Assembly (NCBI GenBank): GCA_947450545.1
Contig: CANFVU010000004.1
Span: 1 to 64,000, forward strand
DNA from: Actinomycetota bacterium
Lineage (GTDB): Bacteria > Actinomycetota > Actinomycetes > Nanopelagicales > Nanopelagicaceae
DNA: 64,000 bases
Reading direction: 5' to 3'
Part shown: positions 17,011-24,120 of the stretch, piece after piece
Position numbering within the stretch: position 1 is the stretch's first letter
Layout of the letters: each line of letters starts with the position of its first letter
The notes under the pieces: generated by a model
Told to the model about the DNA's origin: nothing
Seen by the model: the letters and a program-made list of their open reading frames with translations, nothing else
Databases searched by the model: none
Program-made: the position numbers and the translations under genes

Positions 17011-17823
17011 TCAGAATTGATCTGGTCGACCCAAGTGGGCGCTAAAAAAGTACGGTGCAAGAAGAGCTAAAAATGGAAGACCTGCAACCAAGGCCACACC
17101 TGGAGTTTGGAAAAAGAAAATATTTCCGATAATTCCAGAGAAAGCTGTCCATCCCAAGAAGAGTTCAATAGCAGTCGCAGAAGCTCCAACCTTGCGACGC
17201 TCTTTAGGAAGTGCTTTGTGAAGCAGTGCCATCAGCGCCATTCCGCTCAATAACCATCCAGCGGTATTCGAAAGTGGAATTGCTGGTTGGAGCGGAACAT
17301 GTGGACCCACAACTTTCCAGCTCCATCGCCCTGCAGAAACCATTTGAGGATCTACAAATAAATCCCAGACCATCAACCCAATTCCACCAACCAAAAATGT
17401 CCACTGCGGTGCAATCTTGCGCGCAAGGATAAGAATGGGATGAGCCATCATCAACCAAGCGAAAGGAACAACCAGGGGCACGCCAAAAATTTGAAATCCC
17501 AAAGTAGGCGAGTAGTGGTAATCGCCAAATGGCCAGCCAGAGCGACTACCTATTTGCTCAATCACAAGAGCGAAGAAAAAAGTAATCAGGAAATAGAGAG
17601 AAAAGTATTTGGGTCCATACGAGAAGAGAGCATGCGCCAACATTGTGAAAGATGCCGCGTAGACAATCCCAATCGTTACTGCGCGAAGCAACCCACCATG
17701 AATTAGGGGATAAAGCATTTGCAGCACAACGGTGAGAGCAAAAAGTGAATAGAGAATGAGGGATTGCCGCGAGCTCATTCCACGGCGACGATTGCCACGA
17801 GGTCTGTATTGGCGAATCGACAT
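17011..17823 (-). CDS. cruF: CruF-family carotenoid 1',2'-hydratase (carotenoid biosynthesis membrane protein)
   Basis: Hydrophobic protein of 270 residues with about seven membrane helices. Motifs of the CruF/bisanhydrobacterioruberin hydratase family are visible: ALVIEQIGSRSGWPFGDYHYSPTLG, VPLVVPFAWLMMAHP and MVWDLFVDPQMV. The reaction adds water across the terminal double bond of an acyclic psi end, giving a tertiary hydroxyl. It follows the CrtA-like gene with 4 bases between stop and start and precedes the glycosyltransferase by 2 bases. Family assignment is good; the true substrate is inferred. Confidence 0.82.
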   Translation of the reverse strand: MSIRQYRPRGNRRRGMSSRQSLILYSLFALTVVLQMLYPLIHGGLLRAVTIGIVYAASFTMLAHALFSYGPKYFSLYFLITFFFALVIEQIGSRSGWPFGDYHYSPTLGFQIFGVPLVVPFAWLMMAHPILILARKIAPQWTFLVGGIGLMVWDLFVDPQMVSAGRWSWKVVGPHVPLQPAIPLSNTAGWLLSGMALMALLHKALPKERRKVGASATAIELFLGWTAFSGIIGNIFFFQTPGVALVAGLPFLALLAPYFFSAHLGRPDQF

Positions 17824-17827
17824 GGCT

Positions 17828-18502
17828 TTATTCTGCCGTATCCGCCTTCTCTATAGTTCCGCTCATTTCAAGGAGGCTAAAGCGCGCAAATAGCTCTTCG
17901 GAGTACCACTGGTGCTTCTTTGTAGCGTCGATAACTGCAGCATGAGCTGCCCCTTTATAGGCAAAGGCACGTAACGAAGCTCCATCCTCCCAAATAGAAA
18001 GAGTCCCTTGTAACCCAATGGGAGCTTCACCAATTCCTATCGCTTTGATCAACCCCGGCTGAGACCGCAAAGATTGTGTGACAGGAGGGACAGATCTCCA
18101 GAAAAGAAAATTCAAATTCCACTTAATGCGTGCGCGAGTGATTGCAACGATTCTACCGTCTGTTTTCGTTTCAGCTTTCACAACAAACGGTTCTTTACCT
18201 GCCCATGATCCATGACTGCTGATGGGTTCAAGGAGCAATTTCATTTGAGATGTCGAAATCTTTTGCCACGAACGAATCAGCCGCGAGCTCTCCAATTGAG
18301 AAAGGTCGGATGTAACGGCAATCAGACCCCACACCTCTGGATCAGCATCAGAGGGAGTGAATTTATCACCGGTCCCGGTGCCAATAGATTTAGAAAAGCT
18401 CACTCCAGAAAGACGACTCAAGAGAAATCTGTCGATAGCCATATGTACAAGAGCATGGCCAATAAATCGCCTCTTTATTCGCCAGAGATAAAATACTGTC
18501 AC
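17828..18502 (-). CDS. Spheroidene monooxygenase (CrtA)-like protein
   Basis: 224-residue soluble protein resembling CrtA, the heme-dependent carotenoid 2-ketolase first known from purple bacteria. Matching parts are the N-terminal FYLWRIKRRFIGHALVHMAIDRFLLSRL, then FSKSIGTGTGDKFTPSDADPEVWGLI, HGSWAGKEPF, and ITRARIKWNLNFLFWRSVPPV. The GTG start overlaps the stop of the upstream hydrolase gene (GTGA). Within a carotenoid operon an oxidation at C-2 of a psi end is a fair guess. The exact reaction is not established for actinobacterial members. Confidence 0.72.
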   Translation of the reverse strand: MTVFYLWRIKRRFIGHALVHMAIDRFLLSRLSGVSFSKSIGTGTGDKFTPSDADPEVWGLIAVTSDLSQLESSRLIRSWQKISTSQMKLLLEPISSHGSWAGKEPFVVKAETKTDGRIVAITRARIKWNLNFLFWRSVPPVTQSLRSQPGLIKAIGIGEAPIGLQGTLSIWEDGASLRAFAYKGAAHAAVIDATKKHQWYSEELFARFSLLEMSGTIEKADTAE

Positions 18503-19299
18503 TGTGAAACCCGTGACGTCGTTTCAAGAATTTCATCAACCACATCTCGCGGGTGATCCCACATCGGTGCATGCCCAGCTTGTGTTAATCGAACCCACTT
18601 CGCGTGCGCAGGAGCGAGCGAACGTTCTTGGCTTGTCTTCGCTGGCAAGGTGTTATCAGTATCTCCAAAAATAATTGTGACCGGAACCGTCGGGGAGATC
18701 TTCTTATCAAAGCGAAGTGAGAGAAGTGCATCCCACGCTGGGTAGTACCCACTGGAAGAACCCATCGCTTTCACTGCATCAAGAACAACATGTGTTGGCA
18801 GCTCTTTCCACAACGGACTCACTGCAGCAAATCCAATTCTCCGAGCCCATGTGTATTGCATAAAGTAGGAAGCAATCGGATGGGTCAATTGCGCAAGGGA
18901 ACGAGCATATGCGCCGATAGGAAGGCGACGATTTACAGGCGATAACCACAGCCCAGCAGGCGCAATTCCAATCAGAGAAAGAACGCGATTGGGATGTTCT
19001 GCCGCTAAATCAAGGCCAATCCAGCCACCAAGCGAATTTCCAACAACGTGAAACTTATCGATACCCAGATTATTGAGTTCTTCCAAAACTCTCTCCGCAA
19101 GGGAATGTGGATCCATCTCTTTCGAAGAATCCATCTCACTAAAGCCGTGCCCAGGTAAATCAATATGGATGACTCGGAAATGATTGGAAAGCTCTGGCGT
19201 AATAAGGCTCCATGCGGTGGAAGCAGAACCCATGCCATGGATCATCACAAGAGCCGGAGCGCTCAGAGTTCCATAACTTCTACTCCACAAACGAAGCAT
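18499..19299 (-). CDS. Alpha/beta-hydrolase fold protein
   Basis: 266-residue hydrolase with an oxyanion region VMIHGMGSAS, nucleophile elbow GNSLGG, an acid residue in IIFGDTDNTLP and the catalytic histidine in QAGHAPMWDHP. The open frame reaches 19395, but the ATG at 19299 (MLRLWSRSYG) overlaps the ybaK stop codon (TGATG) and is preferred. It lies inside the carotenoid operon, so an ester of a carotenoid or lipid could be the substrate, but nothing in the sequence shows this. Confidence 0.82.
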   Translation of the reverse strand: MLRLWSRSYGTLSAPALVMIHGMGSASTAWSLITPELSNHFRVIHIDLPGHGFSEMDSSKEMDPHSLAERVLEELNNLGIDKFHVVGNSLGGWIGLDLAAEHPNRVLSLIGIAPAGLWLSPVNRRLPIGAYARSLAQLTHPIASYFMQYTWARRIGFAAVSPLWKELPTHVVLDAVKAMGSSSGYYPAWDALLSLRFDKKISPTVPVTIIFGDTDNTLPAKTSQERSLAPAHAKWVRLTQAGHAPMWDHPRDVVDEILETTSRVSQ

Positions 19300-19778
19300 C
19301 AATCTCCCACGACCATTGGACGAGCATTTGTTGCACTCAATAATTCTGCATAGTTTGTTGGGAAAACTGTATGTGGATGGCCGGCTGCTGCCCACACCAC
19401 CTCGTAATCGTTCAAAGCGAGATCAATAACGATGGTGGCTGGATTTACCCAACCAACGGGGGAGACGCCACCGATGCTGAAGCCTGATGATTCCTTCACG
19501 AAATCCGCATCTGCACGATGAAGTTTCTCAACGCCTAGCTCTTTGGCAACTAATTCTGTGTCAACGCGGTGGCGGCCACTTGTTATGACAAGAAGTGGGG
19601 AGCCATCGGGAAGTTTGAAAACAATCGAGGATGCAACTTGTCCCACAAGGATCCCAAGAGCATCAGCTGCTTCTTGAGCGCTACGTGCAGAATCGGCAAG
19701 GTGCGTTACTTCGCCACCTATGTTGAGCTCTTTGAGTTTGGCGACAACGCGTAGAACGCTTGGATTTTCTTGGGACAT
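19299..19778 (-). CDS. YbaK/EbsC-family aminoacyl-tRNA deacylase
   Basis: 159-residue protein of the trans-editing family that hydrolyses mischarged tRNAs such as Cys-tRNA(Pro). Family features are GQVASSIVFKLPDGSPLLVITSGRHRVD, where the lysine of VFK is the usual essential residue, and FSIGGVSPVGW. First gene of the six-gene leftward operon that leads into carotenoid genes, with a leaderless-type promoter. The link between tRNA editing and carotenoids looks incidental. Confidence 0.88.
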   Translation of the reverse strand: MSQENPSVLRVVAKLKELNIGGEVTHLADSARSAQEAADALGILVGQVASSIVFKLPDGSPLLVITSGRHRVDTELVAKELGVEKLHRADADFVKESSGFSIGGVSPVGWVNPATIVIDLALNDYEVVWAAAGHPHTVFPTNYAELLSATNARPMVVGD

Positions 19779-19784
19779 AAGAGG

Positions 19785-19790
19785 AATTTA
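19785..19790 (-). promoter_or_regulatory. -10 element of the ybaK-carotenoid operon, leaderless type
   Basis: TAAATT on the minus strand, then six bases (CCTCTT) and the ATG at 19778. It would drive the operon running to 14406. No ribosome binding site. Inference. Confidence 0.45.
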
Positions 19791-19795
19791 CCAGC

Positions 19796-20656
19796 CTATG
19801 CCGCGCACTCTGTGGATGGTTGGAAAGTAAATGAGTCATTCCAGGTAATGGTGAGTGGGCGAGTAAAGCTAGAGAGATCACCTTTCATGTCAGAAGGTCC
19901 AAATCCTTCTTTGAATCCATCTGCAGATCTCTTAAAAATGACTTCACTTCGCGATGTCGTACCTTCGGATTCAAAGGTATAAATCCCCATCAAAATCGTT
20001 CCATCAAAAGAACCGGCAAATGTTCCGTGCGAAGAATCTTTGTATGCATTCTTGTAAGCGATGAACGCTTCAACGTTCGTCTTCTTTTGGGTTGCGATAT
20101 TTAAAGTGAAAACGTCTTCTTTAATTTTAGCTACGTAGCAACCGAGAATTGAAGGTGGCACTTTTGGTTCAATGGAACCTTTCTTTGAATTCTGGAGATA
20201 GCTTTTTGCGTTGTAGACGTTGGCATAGAGAGCAGTAACATTTTTGCCATCAGAGCTCTTTGGGTCATACATAGAATCTTGCGGTCCTGCTGCGCTCAAA
20301 ATCATTCCATTGCTTTCAATGACTTTTGTCCCATAGCTAGGTGGCTCATCTGGACGTGAAGCCACTTCAAATGATTGTTTTGGGAAGTAATACACGGCCA
20401 TAAAAATGGACTTGCTTCCCTTTTCTGGAGTGTAATAGACCAGCGCTTGCGCTTGTGATCCATCAGCAGCTGCAAGTTTCGCAAAATCATTGGTAGGTAC
20501 TTCGACTGAAACGTGGGATGCAATGGACTTATCTACGACCCATGAATAAGGAATATCTCCAAGTGATATCTCTACTGTTTTGCTCGCTGACATTGAGCAC
20601 GCAGAGATTGATAGAACGAGAGTCACCAGCGCTACTGCCGACGATATGCGTTTCAT
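19796..20656 (-). CDS. Predicted lipoprotein of unknown function
   Basis: 286 residues. The N-terminus is a lipoprotein signal: basic MKR, a hydrophobic stretch and the lipobox ISAC with acceptor Cys20. The rest is a secreted, mostly beta-type domain ending in a Trp/Phe-rich tail. I do not recognise a family. AAGGTAAGGA lies just before the ATG and TATACT at 20695-20700 is a likely -10. It lies 17 bases downstream of the ybaK start, tail to promoter, so its transcript runs straight into the next operon. Confidence 0.72.
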   Translation of the reverse strand: MKRISSAVALVTLVLSISACSMSASKTVEISLGDIPYSWVVDKSIASHVSVEVPTNDFAKLAAADGSQAQALVYYTPEKGSKSIFMAVYYFPKQSFEVASRPDEPPSYGTKVIESNGMILSAAGPQDSMYDPKSSDGKNVTALYANVYNAKSYLQNSKKGSIEPKVPPSILGCYVAKIKEDVFTLNIATQKKTNVEAFIAYKNAYKDSSHGTFAGSFDGTILMGIYTFESEGTTSRSEVIFKRSADGFKEGFGPSDMKGDLSSFTRPLTITWNDSFTFQPSTECAA

Positions 20657-20694
20657 AGTCCTTACCTTAACGAGAGTTTCTTAAAAATTTGGGC

Positions 20695-20700
20695 AGTATA
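20695..20700 (-). promoter_or_regulatory. -10 element of the lipoprotein gene
   Basis: TATACT on the minus strand directly follows the terminator hairpin of the upstream gene. It would give a leader of roughly 30 bases with AAGG before the ATG at 20656. No clear -35 is seen. Confidence 0.4.
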
Positions 20701-20728
20701 AAAGGCCCCCGATAAATCGGGGGCCTTT
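20701..20728 (-). terminator. Rho-independent terminator of the unknown membrane protein gene
   Basis: Perfect 13-bp inverted repeat AAAGGCCCCCGAT/ATCGGGGGCCTTT with a two-base centre, followed on the minus strand by further T residues. It starts about 20 bases after the stop of the gene ending at 20749. Confidence 0.9.
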
Positions 20729-20748
20729 CCCTCACGGAGAGATGAGGC

Positions 20749-21330
20749 TTAAATCGCCTCTTCTGCGTCTACCTTACGCAAATGGGCGAATCCCATGAGT
20801 GCAAGTATGAGGAAGAGCAATCCACCTGCGAATGCTGCGACCGCTGAATACATTGCAATCTGACCTAATTGCCAGAAGGCATAGGCGTTAAGGAGCATTC
20901 CACGAAGGGATGTTCCCTTAAATACAGTATCCATGGTGGCCGCTGCAGCAGTTGCTGCTGCTTGAGCTGCTGGATCACTTGGGTTTGCTTTGAGAGCTGC
21001 TTGTGCAGCCATGTTCTTTGAAGATGCATCTGCGTACGTTGGCATCATAGAGAGATGGAATCCGAGGTAATGATCGGCATACATCTGTGCTTCTTTACCA
21101 GTGGTGAGAACGTGTCCACCATGTGTTGCAAAGAACTCGGTTACATCTTTACTCTCTTTTGCATTGTGAGTAACAGTTGGGAAATCAATTTTCTGTGCTG
21201 AAAGCTGTTGTGATACGGATGCATTCGCGAAGCTATAACCCCATTGAACGAGGCCACCTGCGACGAATAGAAATACTGCGAGCATCAATCCAAGGATGCT
21301 GGTGATTTTGTCGAACGTTTTTCTGCTCAT
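20749..21330 (-). CDS. Two-span membrane protein of unknown function
   Basis: 193 residues from the ATG at 21330 (MSRKTFDKI); the frame stays open to 21393. One membrane segment near 10-33 and one near 155-178 flank an outside domain of about 120 residues with TEFFATHGGHVLTTGKEAQMYADHYLGFHLSM and an alanine-rich linker, then a short basic tail. The layout resembles a small anchored sensor or channel-accessory protein, but I recognise no family. A 10-bp hairpin lies in its 5' leader. Upstream is a LuxR-type regulator gene. Confidence 0.7.
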   Translation of the reverse strand: MSRKTFDKITSILGLMLAVFLFVAGGLVQWGYSFANASVSQQLSAQKIDFPTVTHNAKESKDVTEFFATHGGHVLTTGKEAQMYADHYLGFHLSMMPTYADASSKNMAAQAALKANPSDPAAQAAATAAAATMDTVFKGTSLRGMLLNAYAFWQLGQIAMYSAVAAFAGGLLFLILALMGFAHLRKVDAEEAI

Positions 21331-21363
21331 GGTTATGAATCTCAATTCTCTCCGAAATATGTA

Positions 21364-21391
21364 GAAGCAAAAGTTGGAGTTCTTTCGCTTC
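21364..21391 (-). repeat. Hairpin in the leader of the unknown membrane protein gene
   Basis: On the minus strand GAAGCGAAAG pairs with CTTTTGCTTC (10 bp, one G-U) around an 8-base loop, 34 bases before the start codon. A second inverted repeat, ACCCCC/GGGGGT at 21444-21467, lies farther upstream without a T-tract. Function unknown; the rest of the 180-base gap 21331-21510 shows nothing else. Confidence 0.45.
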
Positions 21392-21510
21392 AAGTGAAGT
21401 TAACTCCAGAGCGAGAGATCGCGATTGCTTTTCGGTGAGTGCTACCCCCAGGGTGAAACACGGGGGTGCTAGCCCTTAGAGCCAGGTCACATTTGAGAGG
21501 GGATTACGGG

Positions 21511-21825
21511 TTATTCCACGTGAAGATTGCAGTAGGTCTTACCGTCAGAACCAATTTCTAGATGACTGCATGGAACGCCAAGCTTTTCAAAAGATTTATC
21601 GCCAAATTGTGTGCGGTATGCAAGAGCGAGAAGAACGCGGAAATTTACATCTCCATCAGCTTTAATTCCGAATGCTCGCGCCATGCGAGAGATGGTGTTC
21701 TCGATAACTTTTTCAGTATGCGCAGTCTCTCGAGCAATTGCAGCATTGGAAAGTCCGTCGCACATATGTTCAGCGACGAGGTGTTCAAACGGCGTGAGGT
21801 CACGAGTAAGAATTCGTATATCCAT
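21511..21825 (-). CDS. Small LuxR/GerE-type DNA-binding protein
   Basis: 104 residues. Residues about 11-70 form a GerE helix-turn-helix: LTPFEHLVAEHMCDGLSNAAIARETAHTEKVIENTISRMARAFGI, with the usual multimer and recognition helices. There is no receiver or ligand domain upstream. The C-terminal 25 residues contain C-x-H, then C-x2-H, which could hold a metal. GGAGAG lies 5 bases before the ATG. Its target is unknown; the downstream membrane protein gene is the closest candidate. Confidence 0.8.
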   Translation of the reverse strand: MDIRILTRDLTPFEHLVAEHMCDGLSNAAIARETAHTEKVIENTISRMARAFGIKADGDVNFRVLLALAYRTQFGDKSFEKLGVPCSHLEIGSDGKTYCNLHVE

Positions 21826-21891
21826 CAGACTCTCCGATCATCAGGTCCTGCCTTTACTCAATGAATCTTACATTTACATGGCTTTAAAGAG

Positions 21892-21928
21892 AAAGACCCC
21901 GAGAAGCGTCGCGATTCCCGAGGTCTTT
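21892..21928 (-). terminator. Probable terminator of the aquaporin gene
   Basis: AAAGACC (21892-21898) and GGTCTTT (21922-21928) form the base of a hairpin with further CG pairing inside, between the aquaporin stop at 21942 and the LuxR-type gene. The U-tract after the stem is short, so strength is uncertain. Confidence 0.55.
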
Positions 21929-21941
21929 ACGCTCTTATGGA

Positions 21942-22643
21942 TTAGAGAGATGGATCTGAAGCAACTTCTTCAGGAAGTTCTACTTCAACTTTTTCTTCAG
22001 TCAAGAAGGAATGAAGGAGCCAACCAACAGCTGCACCGATGAATTGAGCAGCGACGAATCGAAGCGCGGAGGTTGATGAGATACCTGCTGATGATTGAGT
22101 GAAGATGCGACCAATCGTTGCAGCTGGGTTTGCGAAAGTTGATGATGAAGTGAAGAAGTACGCGCTGAAAATCCAGAGAGGAACGAGAGTTGCAACGGTC
22201 TTTGGATCATCAGAATTGCGAAGAACAATCCAGACGAGAACTGCTGTAGCAAGAACTTCGCTCAGGAGAAGGAATCCACTTTGTTGGAGGTTCTTAGATT
22301 GAGGAAAAATCTGGGTACCAAATGCGTGATACATGGTGTTTGCAAGAACTGCGCCAGCGATTGCGCCAGCGGTTTGAGCAACGAAGTAGAGAAGCGCGGT
22401 TACAGCTTCAATCTTCTTTGAAAGGAACAATCCGAGAGTTACAGCTGGGTTGTAATGAGCTCCGCTGACTGATGCTCCGAGGCGAATGATCACTGCAAGA
22501 ACTGCTGCAGCTGCAAAACCATTTACGACGAGGGACATCATGGCGTCCTGGGTCTTAATAAGAGCCATGAACCCTGCGCCAACGATGGCAGCAACGAGTA
22601 GTGCGGTTCCGATGAATTCCATGACAAGTGCTTTGAGCTTCAT
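21942..22643 (-). CDS. MIP-family channel (aquaporin-like) with non-standard selectivity filter
   Basis: 233-residue channel with six helices and two half-helices. The first NPA is in SGAHYNPAVTLG (65-67) and the second in STFANPAATIGR (172-174). In water and glycerol channels an arginine follows the second NPA; here it is alanine. That pattern is known from bacterial channels often linked to arsenic or other small neutral solutes. CTGGAGAATAA precedes the ATG. A TauE/SafE permease gene lies 41 bases upstream and may share its transcript. Confidence 0.85.
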   Translation of the reverse strand: MKLKALVMEFIGTALLVAAIVGAGFMALIKTQDAMMSLVVNGFAAAAVLAVIIRLGASVSGAHYNPAVTLGLFLSKKIEAVTALLYFVAQTAGAIAGAVLANTMYHAFGTQIFPQSKNLQQSGFLLLSEVLATAVLVWIVLRNSDDPKTVATLVPLWIFSAYFFTSSSTFANPAATIGRIFTQSSAGISSTSALRFVAAQFIGAAVGWLLHSFLTEEKVEVELPEEVASDPSL

Positions 22644-22683
22644 TTATTCTCCAGTTGATTGGGTGCGATCGGGAAGTTTTTGG

Positions 22684-23427
22684 CTATATGCCAAACCATG
22701 TACGGATAAGTGTAAATGCTGCAAGTGCGAATAGGAGGTAAGCGAAGGATTGGCGCATCGTTTTTGCGTTGACACGTGCGCTGTTGTGCGAGGCAATAGC
22801 GGATACAACGACTGCCGAGATTCCGATAGCGATGGGAATATGCCACGAGATTGTTGACCATTGGCTGTGATGAGCGATAAAAGATGTGAGGCAATTGAGT
22901 GTGATGATGAGTAGGGAAGTACCAGCAGCTTTTTTCTGGGGAGTATGAAAGAAAAGTACGAGGACAGGTATTGCAAGAAACCCGCCGCCGATTCCAAAGA
23001 CTCCAGTCATTGCGCCAATAGCAAGTGAGATCGCAATGAGAGTAGGTGGAGGCATTCGCTTCTCGGGTTGATCTCTAACAGGCCCGCGCATCATCGATGT
23101 TCCAGCTAGCAGCATCACGCCAGCAAAACCAGTAGTGATAGTTGTGTCAGACAAGTGTTGTGCGAGAGCAGCGCCACCAACGTTAGAGATAAATCCAATA
23201 GCCCATATAGAGAGAGCTTCTTTATAGAGAACATCCTTTGATCTCATCTTCGGCACCACGCCAGCAAATGCAGCCAGAAAGACGATAGCGAGCGCAGCTG
23301 TTGTGGCTTGGCCAGCCGTGAAATCGAAGAGATAGAGAAGAATGGGAACTGAGAGCATCGCTCCACCAGCCCCAACAAAGCCGAGGACTGCGCCAATAAA
23401 TGCGCCAGATGCAAGAGCCAGGATCAT
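22684..23427 (-). CDS. TauE/SafE-family anion permease
   Basis: 247-residue membrane protein with about eight helices and the two repeated glycine-rich family segments GAFIGAVLGFVGAGGAMLSVPILLY and GAMTGVFGIGGGFLAIPVLV. The family exports sulfite, sulfoacetate and related organic or inorganic sulfur anions. GGGAGGA is 7 bases before the ATG. Followed by the aquaporin-like gene. Substrate cannot be told from sequence. Confidence 0.87.
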   Translation of the reverse strand: MILALASGAFIGAVLGFVGAGGAMLSVPILLYLFDFTAGQATTAALAIVFLAAFAGVVPKMRSKDVLYKEALSIWAIGFISNVGGAALAQHLSDTTITTGFAGVMLLAGTSMMRGPVRDQPEKRMPPPTLIAISLAIGAMTGVFGIGGGFLAIPVLVLFFHTPQKKAAGTSLLIITLNCLTSFIAHHSQWSTISWHIPIAIGISAVVVSAIASHNSARVNAKTMRQSFAYLLFALAAFTLIRTWFGI

Positions 23428-23475
23428 GTATCCATCCTCCCATTTCTCGCGACTAACAACCGGTTAAATGGCGTG

Positions 23476-23507
23476 AAAAAAGCCCCCAAGCTTTCGCTCG
23501 AGGGCTT
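23476..23507 (-). terminator. Rho-independent terminator of the DoxX gene
   Basis: On the minus strand AAGCCC(T)CGAGC, loop GAAA, GCTTGGGGGCTT, then TTTT. It lies 17 bases after the DoxX stop codon and before the TauE/SafE promoter region. Confidence 0.85.
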
Positions 23508-23524
23508 CATTCTTATCGAATGTA

Positions 23525-23944
23525 TTACTTCTTAAATGCAAGCAGATGTGAACCAATGTGTGGTCCGAAATCTGCGCCATTGCGAAGTGCTGCGAAAATG
23601 AAGAGAGCAGCTCCGAGAAGTGCAAGATCCTTGAAGAATCCTGTCATTGCTGTCTGCTTTGCTGTCGCATCCTTTTCAGTCCAGAAATTCTGGAAGAAAT
23701 AGAGAGTTGGAACAAGGAAGATTGCGATGAGAAGTGCGCCGAGGTCAGCGTAGAAGCCAAGAGCGATGTATAGGCCACCAAGAAGAATCATGACGCCTGA
23801 AACAATGACGCCAAGCTTTGCAGCTGGGAGCTTCTTGTATTGGGCGTAACCTGTCATTGCTGCTGTCTTTGTGAGGTGAGCAATGCCTGAGTTGATGAAG
23901 ATGAGGGCGAAGAGGACGCGACCTACGAGGAGAACTGCGTTCAT
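23525..23944 (-). CDS. DoxX-family membrane protein
   Basis: 139 residues, four membrane helices, with the family start VGRVLFALIFINSGIAHL and FLVPTLYFFQNFW. DoxX proteins are associated with redox and thiol stress systems in actinobacteria, but their reaction is unclear. The ATG at 23944 is chosen over one 13 codons upstream because AAGGA lies 6 bases before it. An inverted repeat covers its -35 element, so it is likely to be repressed by a small dimeric regulator. Confidence 0.85.
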   Translation of the reverse strand: MNAVLLVGRVLFALIFINSGIAHLTKTAAMTGYAQYKKLPAAKLGVIVSGVMILLGGLYIALGFYADLGALLIAIFLVPTLYFFQNFWTEKDATAKQTAMTGFFKDLALLGAALFIFAALRNGADFGPHIGSHLLAFKK

Positions 23945-23998
23945 GTATATCCTTAACGTTGAGGGGGTTCTTTTTGAACCCACTGGGTGTACGCCTAA

Positions 23999-24027
23999 AT
24001 TTTAGAGTAGGTCGTTGAACATTCAAC
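23999..24027 (-). promoter_or_regulatory. DoxX promoter with operator-like inverted repeat
   Basis: On the minus strand TTGAAT (24021-24026), 16 bases, TAAAAT (23999-24004). GTTGAA-CA-TTCAAC at 24014-24027 is an inverted repeat over the -35. A GGGTTC/GAACCC hairpin with a five-base loop (23965-23981) follows in the leader. Confidence 0.5.
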
Positions 24028-24074
24028 TAATTTGAGGTGGCGACACGCTTAAATCGGCATGAGGCGCGCAGGGG

Positions 24075-24120
24075 TTGTGCTTGTCAGTGGCTCCGGTTAT
24101 CTTTCGAACATATGTTCGAA
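24075..24120 (+). promoter_or_regulatory. SOS-type promoter: LexA box over transcription start of the dnaE2-dinB operon
   Basis: TTGTGC (24075-24080), 17 bases, TATCTT (24098-24103), then the perfect palindrome TTCGAACATATGTTCGAA (24103-24120). The central CGAACATATGTTCG equals the Gram-positive/actinobacterial SOS box. The ATG of the first gene lies inside the box, so LexA would cover the start point and the message is leaderless. Confidence 0.9.

Noticed and set aside
19300-19395. N-terminal extension of the alpha/beta hydrolase
   Set aside because: It is antisense-free but overlaps the ybaK coding region in another frame; the TGATG junction at 19299 gives a natural start.
7171-19778. Carotenoid region as a recently acquired island
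   Set aside because: No transposase, integrase, tRNA or direct repeats flank it, base composition looks like the rest, and carotenoid genes are interleaved with conserved housekeeping genes.
20701-20728. Phage or plasmid attachment site
   Set aside because: The perfect palindrome is followed by T residues right after a gene end and is fully explained as a terminator.
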